A stretch of DNA of 19,705 nt from assembly GCA_902516685.1 (NCBI GenBank), contig CABXZJ010000016.1:1-19705 (forward strand). The letters run 5' to 3'. The DNA is from an uncultured Formosa sp. Lineage in GTDB: Bacteria > Bacteroidota > Bacteroidia > Flavobacteriales > Flavobacteriaceae. The translations under genes and the position numbers were made by a program. The notes beneath the pieces are model-generated. The model was not told where the DNA came from, did not search any database, and saw only the letters and a list, made by a program, of their open reading frames with translations. Positions 1 through 7,533 of this stretch are shown here, one piece after another (positions within the stretch are counted from its first letter, which is position 1; every line of letters begins with the position of its first letter).

Positions 1-85
1 ATCTAACTCAGACTTTAGATACACACTTCCTATTCCAGTAAGTGAGTTGACTGCTAATGATGTAGTACAAAACCCGGGTTATTAA
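1..85 (+). CDS. SusD/RagB-family outer-membrane lipoprotein, C-terminal end only
   Basis: The reading frame starting at base 2 encodes 27 residues ending in PIPVSELTANDVVQNPGY and a TAA stop at 83-85. A tail with PIP, then a Ser-Glu pair, a short Asn-containing stretch and a final QNPGY is characteristic of the SusD/RagB family. SusD proteins are surface lipoproteins that cap a SusC TonB-dependent transporter and bind glycans or other nutrients. The rest of the gene, and presumably susC, lie to the left of the window. The next gene starts 20 bases after the stop and encodes a lipoprotein, as expected inside a susCD operon. The substrate cannot be read from this fragment. Confidence 0.8.
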   Translation, partial: SNSDFRYTLPIPVSELTANDVVQNPGY

Positions 86-104
86 TATTTAAATTTATTG
101 AGAT

Positions 105-860
105 ATGAAAAAAATAAAATTATTTAGCGCCCTTATTATTGCACTAGCTTTCACTGCCTGTGACAAAGAAGACGCTATCATAAACAACGTATATGACGGA
201 AGTCAAATAGGTGTTGGATTCACTGACACCTCAGCAGCAGCTGCGGTTAAAGAAGAAGGAGCAGTTGTCACGTTAGGTGTTCAATCTACTGTATCAACTG
301 ATACTGATAGATCATACAACGTATCTGTGAATTCTGAACTTTCAGACGGTAGTGCTGGTCACTATTCAATCGGAGGAATAACTATTCCTGCTGGTTCATA
401 TGACGGTATACTTACTGTAAACATGATTGATGATGGTACACTCGCTGAAGGAATTGCATACACGCTGGTTCTGGATTTAGATCTTCCAGACGGAATCGCA
501 GTACATACATCAAGTAGAGCAACCATTACGTACAACAAATATCAGTTATGTAATGACTACACCCTTACAATCGTTGACGATTTCTGGTCTTCAGAGAGAA
601 CATGGGATGTCGCTGACAGTTCTGGTGCAATTGTAGTATCAGGTGGACCTTATGCCAATGCAAATGGTCCTACTATACACACTGAAAACTTTACACTAGC
701 CGATGGTTGTTACACGTTTACAATTCGTGATAGCTGGGGCGATGGTCAAGTTTCAGATATTAGTGGTACTTATTCGCTTGATTGTGGTATATCAAATGCT
801 GCCTCTGGTGGTGGTGGCTGGGGATTCGAAGAAGCAACTGACTTTTGTGTTAACCCATAA
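105..860 (+). CDS. SusD-linked surface lipoprotein with a C-terminal DSWGDG-type domain
   Basis: The 251-residue product begins with a lipoprotein signal: a basic MKKIK start, a hydrophobic core, and a lipobox ending FTAC with the lipidated Cys at 19. The residues after it, C-D-K-E-D, fit the K-(D/E)2 surface-export signal described for some Flavobacteriaceae, so the protein is probably exposed on the cell surface. Residues about 35-145 look like an all-beta Calx-beta or DUF1735-like domain. Residues about 148-251 form a second beta domain containing CYTF, the motif DSWGDG and four cysteines, a pattern common in secreted flavobacterial proteins. It lies 20 bases after the susD stop and 21 before the next lipoprotein gene. 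I infer a role as an accessory substrate-binding protein of the SusCD system; no catalytic motif is visible and the ligand is unknown. Confidence 0.75.
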   Translation: MKKIKLFSALIIALAFTACDKEDAIINNVYDGSQIGVGFTDTSAAAAVKEEGAVVTLGVQSTVSTDTDRSYNVSVNSELSDGSAGHYSIGGITIPAGSYDGILTVNMIDDGTLAEGIAYTLVLDLDLPDGIAVHTSSRATITYNKYQLCNDYTLTIVDDFWSSERTWDVADSSGAIVVSGGPYANANGPTIHTENFTLADGCYTFTIRDSWGDGQVSDISGTYSLDCGISNAASGGGGWGFEEATDFCVNP

Positions 861-881
861 TAATTTAAAAACTTAGATAAA

Positions 882-1778
882 ATGAAAAATGTATTAAAAT
901 TATTAAGCTTATTTCTTGTAGTTTCTGTTGCTGTTTCTTGTGATAGTAACACAAGTGACGATTTGGGCTATGGTGCTCAAGATGAAAGAGGCTGGGTCTA
1001 CTTCATGGAAGATAGTCCAGTTATTACGGCCTTTATTGGTGCTGAATCAGATATTGTACTTGATATAAATCTTCAAGTACCTAATACTAGTTCAGATTTA
1101 ACAATCAACTATGAGATGGCCAGTGTTAGTGGAGCTGATCCTAATTCAGTATTTTCTAATTCAGGCCAACTTGTTGTTCCTGCAGGAAATACAAGTTTTA
1201 TGGGACCTGATAACATAACAGGCCTTGAATATGTCTTTCTCTCTTCACTCACATTAGATATGAGTGATTTAGTAGGAACTGTTTTAAACGAACCGATGGT
1301 GTTTGATGTTGTCTTAACTGGAACAAGTTCAAGTTCTATAACTGCTGGTCTTGAAGGTGAAACATATAAAGTAGAACAAAGAGTTGTTATCAACCCTTCA
1401 CTTGTATCACTTGAAGGTACATATAGTGTATTTGAAAACTTTACAGATGGTGTAAATTCACCACTTGGTTTAGGTGACTTCTTTGGAGAAAGTTATCAAG
1501 TAGAGCTTTCAGTAGTGGCAACTGACCCAGCAGCTGCAACAATGGTTGTTGTTAACTCTGCTGGTTATGACACTTATTTCTTTGACGATACTCCAATTGA
1601 TTTTTCTGCAAACCCAATAAGTTTTGATGATGGATTTACTGCAAATATGCCAGTAGTTGCACTTTTCACAGAAATGATTGTTGAAGAATCTATTGTTGAT
1701 TTTGGTAATGGTGTTATTCAGTGTCTTGGAGATTCAGGAGGCTTTGGACCATATCAGTTTACTCTTACAAAACAGTAA
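882..1778 (+). CDS. SusD-linked lipoprotein, Calx-beta/DUF1735-like
   Basis: The 298-residue protein has a type II signal peptide (MKNVLKLL, hydrophobic stretch, VAVSC) with the lipidated Cys at 20. The mature chain starts with Ser, Asn, Thr and Asp residues (C-D-S-N-T-S-D-D). Residues about 40-165 are rich in beta-prone Val, Leu, Ser and Thr patterns, including a short motif VVPAGNTSF, similar to the N-terminal domains of lipoproteins encoded beside susD genes. Residues about 175-298 start with LEGTYSVFENFTDG and look like a second beta domain that often follows in this class. There are no enzyme motifs. It is the last gene before a strong terminator, so it probably closes the susCD operon. 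I infer an outer-membrane, probably surface-exposed, binding protein; the exact family was not confirmed. Confidence 0.7.
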   Translation: MKNVLKLLSLFLVVSVAVSCDSNTSDDLGYGAQDERGWVYFMEDSPVITAFIGAESDIVLDINLQVPNTSSDLTINYEMASVSGADPNSVFSNSGQLVVPAGNTSFMGPDNITGLEYVFLSSLTLDMSDLVGTVLNEPMVFDVVLTGTSSSSITAGLEGETYKVEQRVVINPSLVSLEGTYSVFENFTDGVNSPLGLGDFFGESYQVELSVVATDPAAATMVVVNSAGYDTYFFDDTPIDFSANPISFDDGFTANMPVVALFTEMIVEESIVDFGNGVIQCLGDSGGFGPYQFTLTKQ

Positions 1779-1795
1779 ATTCCAAATATCGATAT

Positions 1796-1830
1796 AAAAA
1801 AAAGCCTGTGATTCTCACAGGCTTTTTTTA
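1796..1830 (+). terminator. Strong intrinsic terminator closing the susD/lipoprotein operon
   Basis: A perfect 8-bp stem, GCCTGTGA paired with TCACAGGC around the 3-base loop TTC, is flanked by about nine A upstream and seven T downstream, which lengthen the stem with A-T pairs and supply the U-tract. It lies about 20 bases after the stop codon of the second lipoprotein gene. The near-symmetric A and T tracts mean it could act in both directions, but only the plus-strand operon obviously needs it. Confidence 0.88.
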
Positions 1831-1854
1831 TACTTAATTTAGCTTATATTTTGA

Positions 1855-2604
1855 ATGATGCAAAGAGAAACAAAAATTTATGGTTTGAGGGCTATTATTG
1901 AAGCCATTGAAGCAGATAAATCTATTGATAAAATTTTTTTACAAAAGAATTTAAAAGGTGAGTTGTTCAAGAAATTGGAAAAAAAAATTAGAGCAAAAGG
2001 GCTTAATTTTTCTTATGTCCCGACCCAAAAACTAAATCGACTAACAAGTAATAAGCACCAAGGGGCAGTTGCTCAAATGGCTCCTATTACTTTTCATGAT
2101 TTAGATAAATTAGTAACTAATGTTATCCAAAATAAAAAAAACCCGTTATTTTTAGTTCTTGATCAACTAAGTGATGTGAGAAATTTTGGAGCCATTATTA
2201 GGACAGCTGAGTGTACTGGTGTTAATGGTATAATAATACCAAAAAAAGGAAGTGCCCCAATTAATGGAGATACCATTAAAACAAGTGCTGGTGCAGTCTT
2301 TAATATTCCAATATGTAAGGTAGATCATATAAAAGATGCATTGTTTTATTTTAAGGCGTCAAATATCAAAACAATCGCAGCCAGCGAAAAAGCTGAGATT
2401 ACTATTCATAAGACTGATTTCACAAAAGGTTGTGCCATTGTTATAGGCTCTGAAGGAAAAGGTATATCGCCGTCAGTGTTAAAAATAATAGACTATAAAG
2501 CTAAGCTTCCAATGTTTGGAACTATTGCTTCATTAAACGTTTCTGTTGCCTGTGGAGCATTTTTGTACGAAGTAATTCGCCAGCGTCAATTCTCAGATTT
2601 GTAA
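1855..2604 (+). CDS. rlmB: TrmH/SpoU-family 23S rRNA (guanosine-2'-O-)methyltransferase
   Basis: The 249-residue protein belongs to the SPOUT (trefoil-knot) methyltransferases. An N-terminal L30e-like substrate-binding domain (about 5-80) starts with KIYGLRAIIEAIEA. The catalytic domain carries the three SpoU motifs: motif 1 NFGAIIRTAE at 110-119 (Asn110, Arg116, Glu119), motif 2 IGSEGKGIS at 197-205, and motif 3 around LPMFGTIASLNVSVA at 218-232. By family, such enzymes use S-adenosylmethionine to methylate a ribose 2'-OH. The RlmB-type domain order points to 23S rRNA G2251 by E. coli numbering, but TrmH-like paralogues are hard to separate by eye. Two adjacent ATG codons open the frame, so the true start may be 3 bases later. 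The last 19 bases overlap the 3' end of the convergent rhomboid gene. Confidence 0.85.
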   Translation: MMQRETKIYGLRAIIEAIEADKSIDKIFLQKNLKGELFKKLEKKIRAKGLNFSYVPTQKLNRLTSNKHQGAVAQMAPITFHDLDKLVTNVIQNKKNPLFLVLDQLSDVRNFGAIIRTAECTGVNGIIIPKKGSAPINGDTIKTSAGAVFNIPICKVDHIKDALFYFKASNIKTIAASEKAEITIHKTDFTKGCAIVIGSEGKGISPSVLKIIDYKAKLPMFGTIASLNVSVACGAFLYEVIRQRQFSDL

Positions 2605-3308
2605 TCATAATTGATTGTTGTATTATCAATTGAATTATTTAGATCATCTTGATCTATAAAATTACCATCTTCATCAAATTGTTTTAAAAAAAGGTCTTGA
2701 GATTGGTCATAATTTTCAGATTCCCAATCGTATGATTCAAAATTAAGCTTATGTGATTTAAATAATAATGCAAATAAAAGACCCACCACAAAACCAGAAA
2801 GATGCCCTTCCCAAGACATTTTCTCTTTAACAGGAAATATATACCAAATCATTCCTCCATAAATAAAAACAACTACAAGCGATAGTGCGATTAGTCTTTT
2901 ATGTTTAGAAAGTAATCCATTAAATAGTAAAAAACTCATTAAAACGTAAATTAATCCACTTGATCCAATATGATAACCCTTTTCTCCAATGCACCAAGTC
3001 AGAAAACCAGAAAAAACAATACCTAATAAAATAATTCTCCAGGACAATGGTTTATAAAAATAAAATAGTGCTACTGACAAAACGAATAGTGGAATACTAT
3101 TTTGGTATAAATGTGAAAGTGAAGAATGAACAAAAACACTGGAAAAAACACCAATAAGGCCTTGTATTTTACGAGGGTAAATACCAAATGTTTTTAAATT
3201 TAACCCAAAGCGAATTTCAGCCCAAAAAACAAGCCAAATTAATATAAAGAATAATATTGGATAACCAATAACTCCAGTAGTAAAACGGGATGAATAAAAA
3301 GTCTTCAT
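2586..3308 (-). CDS. Rhomboid-family intramembrane serine protease
   Basis: The 240-residue protein has about six hydrophobic helices between residues 10 and 185. The rhomboid hallmarks are present: GSSG at 115-118 with nucleophile Ser117, catalytic His169 in the helix motif WEGHLSG, and the oxyanion-region pair His66 and Asn70, spaced as in GlpG. Rhomboids cleave transmembrane substrates within the inner membrane; the substrate here is unknown. The last 55 or so residues form a hydrophilic, strongly acidic cytosolic tail rich in Asp and Asn. It is the last gene of the minus-strand block, 30 bases after the unknown secreted-protein gene, and overlaps the convergent rRNA methyltransferase gene by 19 bases at the 3' ends. 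Confidence 0.88.
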   Translation of the reverse strand: MKTFYSSRFTTGVIGYPILFFILIWLVFWAEIRFGLNLKTFGIYPRKIQGLIGVFSSVFVHSSLSHLYQNSIPLFVLSVALFYFYKPLSWRIILLGIVFSGFLTWCIGEKGYHIGSSGLIYVLMSFLLFNGLLSKHKRLIALSLVVVFIYGGMIWYIFPVKEKMSWEGHLSGFVVGLLFALLFKSHKLNFESYDWESENYDQSQDLFLKQFDEDGNFIDQDDLNNSIDNTTINYDYKSEN

Positions 3309-3338
3309 TAATTTAAAAATAGGCTGTTAAACACAGCA

Positions 3339-4115
3339 TTAAAATGAATTTATTAAGGGCTCAATAACTATCCTTTTATTTATTACATATTCACGTACCC
3401 AAAGGTTTCCTCGTTTATATGCAATTCCAGTTAACTTGTCAATAATAAAAACACCTTCTTGTATTGTCTCAAATAATGAATATAACACTAAACCCTTTTG
3501 GTTTATAATATCATAGCCATAGACTGTGAGATTAACTTTTATTTTATTTAGTTCTTTAGAATCAGCCTTTACTGGAACCTCAAGCTTAGCAACAGAGATT
3601 TCAGAATTCTGTACTGATTGAATGTTTTTATTAATTAAAGATGTTTTTTTCTTTGAAATAATATTTTTTTGATAACTATTATCATATTTATAATTAAGAT
3701 CTTTTATAGACTCAAATGCATCTCGTAGTGCTTGATGATAAGCTTTTTTAAAATCTTTTTCCTTTGAAGTACCATAACTAGTTTTAAAAATGATTTGATC
3801 TTTACAATCAACAAACTGAATTTCTAATTTAGTCTTTAAAAATGATTTTATTTTAACAACATTAATATCAAGTAGTAAACAGCGATTTAAAGCTAAATCT
3901 GAAGGGTAATCTTGGGTGTCTTCGAGTACGGTAAAACCATTTTTTCTTAACAAGAATTTAGTAAGTGAACTGATTTGGTATTGATCTGAAGATTTCATGA
4001 AATCAAATCTTTCTGAGACAGAAACATATTTATATTCGTTCAAATTTGACTGAGCAGTTAGTGAAGTTTGAAATATTACAAAAAATCCAATAAACTTTAT
4101 TAGCAATGTTTTCAT
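3339..4115 (-). CDS. Secreted protein of unknown function
   Basis: The 258-residue product starts with a classical signal peptide: MKTLLIK, a hydrophobic core, and probable cleavage after TAQ near residue 21. I do not recognise the family. The mature part opens with NEYKYVSVSERFDF and then LTKFLLRKNGFTVLED, a pattern reminiscent of flavobacterial periplasmic proteins in which a short alpha/beta domain precedes a linker and a C-terminal beta segment. Residues about 140-190 are Lys/Ser-rich and probably a linker; two cysteines lie near residues 73 and 94. It is very AT-rich. It lies between the yjjG-like gene (37 bases upstream) and the rhomboid gene (30 bases downstream), in the same orientation. 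That makes a cell-envelope role plausible, but no function can be assigned. Confidence 0.75.
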   Translation of the reverse strand: MKTLLIKFIGFFVIFQTSLTAQSNLNEYKYVSVSERFDFMKSSDQYQISSLTKFLLRKNGFTVLEDTQDYPSDLALNRCLLLDINVVKIKSFLKTKLEIQFVDCKDQIIFKTSYGTSKEKDFKKAYHQALRDAFESIKDLNYKYDNSYQKNIISKKKTSLINKNIQSVQNSEISVAKLEVPVKADSKELNKIKVNLTVYGYDIINQKGLVLYSLFETIQEGVFIIDKLTGIAYKRGNLWVREYVINKRIVIEPLINSF

Positions 4116-4152
4116 TTTAATTATTTTGATATCAAGGTAGTATATTTTTCTT

Positions 4153-4839
4153 TTAAAGATATTTTTTAAGTTCCAACAGATTTTTAATAGAAATTATTCC
4201 ATCTGGAATGCTGTCATTATGATAATTAAAAAATAAGGCGTCCATACCCATATTTATAGACCCTAAAATGTCAGCTTCGAGATTGTCTCCGATCATCAAA
4301 CTAGTTTTGATATCAGCATTTGCTAGACACAATGCGTAATCAAAAATTTTTCGATTTGGCTTTTTCACTCCAACTATTTCAGAATTAGTTACTGTTTCAA
4401 AATAATTTGATATTCCAGATTTTATAAGTTTACAATGTTGAACTTCTTTGAAGCCATTAGTAATAATATGTAATTTATAATTGATACTTAGATACTCTAA
4501 AATTTCTAAGGATCCTTCAATTAAATAGTTATAGTTTGTTAAATATTTAATATACTCATCTGAAATAACATTAATAATTGAGGGAGAAATATCTAGATTT
4601 AAAGCTGAAAATGAGTCTGATAGCCTTGCAAAACGCAAACGCGATTTATCAATTTTTTCCTCACGGTATAATTTCCAATAATTTAAGTTAATTGGCATGT
4701 ATACTTTTAAAAAGTTATCTAAACTTATTGTAATATTATGGTGTTTAAAAAGCTTTTTAAAAGTCAAAGCAGAATTTCTATCAAAATCCCACAAAGTGTG
4801 GTCTAAGTCGAAAAAAATATGTCTTTTACTGTGGTACAT
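4153..4839 (-). CDS. YjjG-type HAD-superfamily nucleotidase
   Basis: The 228-residue protein has all four HAD motifs: motif I DLDHT with nucleophile Asp11 and Asp13, motif II Thr127 in IITNG, motif III Lys160 in KKPNRKIF, and motif IV GDNLEAD with Asp185 and Asp190. The long helical cap after motif I (about 20-100) and the opening HIFFDLDHTLWDFDRNS match the YjjG family, which dephosphorylates pyrimidine nucleoside monophosphates, including non-canonical ones, and is thought to clean the nucleotide pool. It is probably a cytosolic Mg-dependent enzyme. Its start overlaps the end of the deacetylase-like gene by 14 bases, suggesting translational coupling. Exact substrate is inferred from family only. 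Confidence 0.85.
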   Translation of the reverse strand: MYHSKRHIFFDLDHTLWDFDRNSALTFKKLFKHHNITISLDNFLKVYMPINLNYWKLYREEKIDKSRLRFARLSDSFSALNLDISPSIINVISDEYIKYLTNYNYLIEGSLEILEYLSINYKLHIITNGFKEVQHCKLIKSGISNYFETVTNSEIVGVKKPNRKIFDYALCLANADIKTSLMIGDNLEADILGSINMGMDALFFNYHNDSIPDGIISIKNLLELKKYL

Positions 4840-6133
4840 TATTTGTAGATTCTAAAATAATATTAAATAAAGTCTTAAAATTCCTCCACCTATTCAACTC
4901 GCTAAAACTGTAATTGTGAAAAACTGGTGTAAACACGCCTCCTACTTGTTTGACTTGTGCTATCACTTTTTGTAAATTTTCCTTTTTGTCTAAAAATGAT
5001 TCAAATTTTAAAAGGGAAAAGTCCATTACCTGGTAAGGATGAATCATCAGAGGAGTTTGCACCTCATAATCAATATCATAGAATAAAAAAGGAAAAGATG
5101 TACCAGCACGAAATGCAATTGAATCAGGATACCCCATTGAATAATCATTTTTTATGTCTAATTGCACATAGTTTCTGTAAGTTGTTGGAAGGTTTACTTT
5201 TGAAAATGAAGCTCTAACCTTTTCAACATCTAAATTCAAAATACTACTTATTCGCTTTATTTCTTTATCTAAAACTGAATAGTTTTCCAGTGCTGTAAAT
5301 GAGGACTTTAAACCTACTTCACAATAGTCTCGCATTGACTTTATTAAAGTAACAAAAGATTTTTTATTGATACTTATATTTTTGTCATAACTATTATAAT
5401 CTCCGATAAGAAAAAAAATATTGAATTTGCATTTACTTTTCTTTTGGATATTAATAATCCAATTAAAATTGTCGTACGGATCCTTTTTTAAACCTAATAA
5501 AACAAAAAAACGTTCATATGACAATTGAAACCTTAAATTTATCAAATCTGAAAAAATACCACCAAAAGTACGTATTAGCCCTTTATTTTTAAAATAATAT
5601 GCCATTGGTACATCAATAATTGGATCGATTGAATATTGCGATTTCTCAAATTTTATTTTTGGAAAAAATATTTCAAGTTCTTTTTTAAAGTACATAGACC
5701 ATATATCGACTACAGGTTGGTTTAAAAAACTATTTTGATACGCCAAACTGTCTTTTTTAGTAAACCGCCCATAATTATCTTTCACGTGAGGTAAATACTC
5801 TTCATAACGACTTAGCAAATAAAAAGCAGCTGAAAAAATATCATACGGAATATGACTTTTATCACCTGTATGAAAAAAACACTTTGTATCTCTCCAATCT
5901 TGAACTTTTATATCTAAACCTGAAATGCCATGTTCAAATAATAACCCATGGCTTTTAATAAAAAACTCAGTCCCAAGCGGTTGAAAACCATATGAAAATT
6001 TCATATCATCATGTGCAATAAATGTCTCAACTTTGTTAGTAAAATTAATAGGTGTTTTAAGTATTTGCGTACAAATATGTCTAAAAACAAATTTCACTCT
6101 ACTAGTAATTTCTGTTGTATAAATCAGTAGCAT
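4826..6133 (-). CDS. Polysaccharide-deacetylase-like protein, probably with a degenerate metal site
   Basis: The 435-residue protein resembles the flavobacterial polysaccharide deacetylase family usually encoded beside mpl. It has an N-terminal alpha/beta domain (about 1-165, with IFSAAFYLLSRYEEYL) and a C-terminal NodB-like barrel (about 170-430). Family landmarks include LRTFGG-like IRTFGG (187-192), KKDPYDNFNWI, FFLIGDYNSYDKNIS and FRAGTSFPF. As I remember the family, the metal site uses a D-x-D near residue 174 and a His in a GLHPS-like motif near 276; here these read Asp174-Val-Pro176 and GLKSS with Lys276. The late His406-Asn407 is kept. It could therefore be a non-catalytic carbohydrate-binding relative. 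It overlaps mpl by 10 bases and yjjG by 14. No signal peptide is seen. Confidence 0.75.
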   Translation of the reverse strand: MLLIYTTEITSRVKFVFRHICTQILKTPINFTNKVETFIAHDDMKFSYGFQPLGTEFFIKSHGLLFEHGISGLDIKVQDWRDTKCFFHTGDKSHIPYDIFSAAFYLLSRYEEYLPHVKDNYGRFTKKDSLAYQNSFLNQPVVDIWSMYFKKELEIFFPKIKFEKSQYSIDPIIDVPMAYYFKNKGLIRTFGGIFSDLINLRFQLSYERFFVLLGLKKDPYDNFNWIINIQKKSKCKFNIFFLIGDYNSYDKNISINKKSFVTLIKSMRDYCEVGLKSSFTALENYSVLDKEIKRISSILNLDVEKVRASFSKVNLPTTYRNYVQLDIKNDYSMGYPDSIAFRAGTSFPFLFYDIDYEVQTPLMIHPYQVMDFSLLKFESFLDKKENLQKVIAQVKQVGGVFTPVFHNYSFSELNRWRNFKTLFNIILESTNNVPQ

Positions 6134-7485
6134 TGAAGAGAGTTTTTTAAAGATTCTAAATCAAAACCACAAAAATCACCTGAGCTCATTAATAAGATAA
6201 TTGTATTGGAATAATTACGAGTCATCATAAAATTTTGAAAATTTATACTATTGTCAAACACCTTTAAATTTTGGTGATTAAATGCATTTTGGATGTGCTC
6301 AGAATCAATAGCTTTCATATTTTTTATTTTTAAGTTTTTGGATGAATAGAAAATGATTGCTTCATCAGCCTTAGTTAAAGATTTGCTATATTGATTTAAA
6401 AAACTCTCGTTTAAACTACTAAAAGTATGTAATTCTAAACATGCTATCAAATGCCTATTCGGATATTGTGATTTTACTGCTATTGTAGTAGCGGTTACTT
6501 TACTCGGAGCATGTGCAAAATCTTTATAAACATCCGTAGATTTGTAGCTCATTATTTTCTCTAGGCGTTTACTGGCTCCAGAAAAGGATCCAATGGCTTC
6601 ATTAAAATCTGCCTCATCAATTCCCATGTGCTGGCAAATCCATTTAGCACCTGCCAAATTATTGAGATTATGTACTCCAAAAACTTCTAAAGGTATAGGG
6701 CCTTCATCTGTTTCTAAATAAGTCACACCCGCTTCGATATTGTGTTTCGGAGTTTTGTAAGGAAACTTTCGTATAGGATTTTCACTGTACTCAACAATTT
6801 GTCTGACTTCAGCATCTTCTTCATTGTAACTAATGCTACCTCCATTAACAATAGAATCTACAAAAATTGAAAATTGTGCTTTATAGTTTTCAAAAGTTGG
6901 AAACACATTGATATGGTCCCAAGCAATGCCACTGACCAGTGCAATATTGGGTTTATAGTGATGGAACTTTGGTCTTAAGTCTAAAGGCGAACTCAAATAC
7001 TCATCCCCTTCAAGTACTATAAAATCATTGTTATCTGATAATTGCACCATAATATCAAACCCATCAAGCTGCGCTCCTAACATATAATCACATGTCTGAC
7101 CGTGGTAATCAAGCACATGAAGTATCATGGCTGTAATTGTAGTTTTTCCATGACTACCTGCGATAACTATCCGAGTTTTCTCTTTGGATTGTTCATAAAT
7201 AAATTCAGGGTATGAGTATATTTTTAAACCCAACTCTTGCGCTCTTATAAGCTCCGGATTATCTATCCTTGCATGCATACCTAGAATAATAGCGTCTAAA
7301 TCTAAAGTTATTTTTTCAGGGAACCAGCCAAAAGTTTCAGGCAAAAGACCACGTGATTTTAAACGTGATTTTGAGGGGTCAAAAATAGTATCATCACTTC
7401 CACTTACCTCAAAACCCTTCAAATGTAAAGCCAATGCAAGGTTGTGCATCGCAGCGCCACCTATGGCAATAAAATGAACCTTCAT
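6124..7485 (-). CDS. mpl: Mpl-type UDP-N-acetylmuramate:peptide ligase (peptidoglycan recycling)
   Basis: The 453-residue protein is a Mur ligase. It has an N-terminal Rossmann-like UDP-binding domain with IAIGGAAMHNLA (7-18), a central ATP-binding domain with the P-loop GSHGKTT at 110-116, and a C-terminal Mur domain. GGAAMHNLA in place of the MurC GIGGIGMSGIA pattern, and the ordering of motifs such as AWDHINVFPTFENYK, point to Mpl rather than MurC. Mpl attaches the recycled tripeptide L-Ala-gamma-D-Glu-meso-Dap to UDP-MurNAc using ATP in the cytosol. It is the first gene of the minus-strand block; its end overlaps the deacetylase-like gene. A -7-like element lies 40-47 bases upstream of the ATG. 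Confidence 0.88.
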   Translation of the reverse strand: MKVHFIAIGGAAMHNLALALHLKGFEVSGSDDTIFDPSKSRLKSRGLLPETFGWFPEKITLDLDAIILGMHARIDNPELIRAQELGLKIYSYPEFIYEQSKEKTRIVIAGSHGKTTITAMILHVLDYHGQTCDYMLGAQLDGFDIMVQLSDNNDFIVLEGDEYLSSPLDLRPKFHHYKPNIALVSGIAWDHINVFPTFENYKAQFSIFVDSIVNGGSISYNEEDAEVRQIVEYSENPIRKFPYKTPKHNIEAGVTYLETDEGPIPLEVFGVHNLNNLAGAKWICQHMGIDEADFNEAIGSFSGASKRLEKIMSYKSTDVYKDFAHAPSKVTATTIAVKSQYPNRHLIACLELHTFSSLNESFLNQYSKSLTKADEAIIFYSSKNLKIKNMKAIDSEHIQNAFNHQNLKVFDNSINFQNFMMTRNYSNTIILLMSSGDFCGFDLESLKNSLQCY

Positions 7486-7525
7486 AACCTTTTTGATATT
7501 TAAAGTAAATATACGTTTTAGGTCT

Positions 7526-7533
7526 CAAATTTA
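7526..7533 (-). promoter_or_regulatory. Candidate -7 element (TAAATTTG) upstream of mpl
   Basis: On the minus strand the bases read TAAATTTG, an exact fit to the Bacteroidetes -7 consensus TAnnTTTG. A TTTG lies about 15 bases further upstream, a little closer than the usual -33 spacing. Transcription would start near 7519-7521, about 35 bases before the mpl ATG. The element overlaps the stop codon of the upstream TPR gene, so the mpl block may be transcribed separately from it. The motif is short and the region AT-rich. Confidence 0.35.

Noticed and set aside
1831..1854. -7 element before the rRNA methyltransferase gene
   Set aside because: ATATTTTG lies just before the ATG but does not fit TAnnTTTG in register, and it is too close to the start codon.
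4957..5217. Open 86-codon frame on the plus strand inside the deacetylase-like gene
   Set aside because: It is antisense to a family-matching gene, has no recognisable domain, and is explained by the AT-rich composition.
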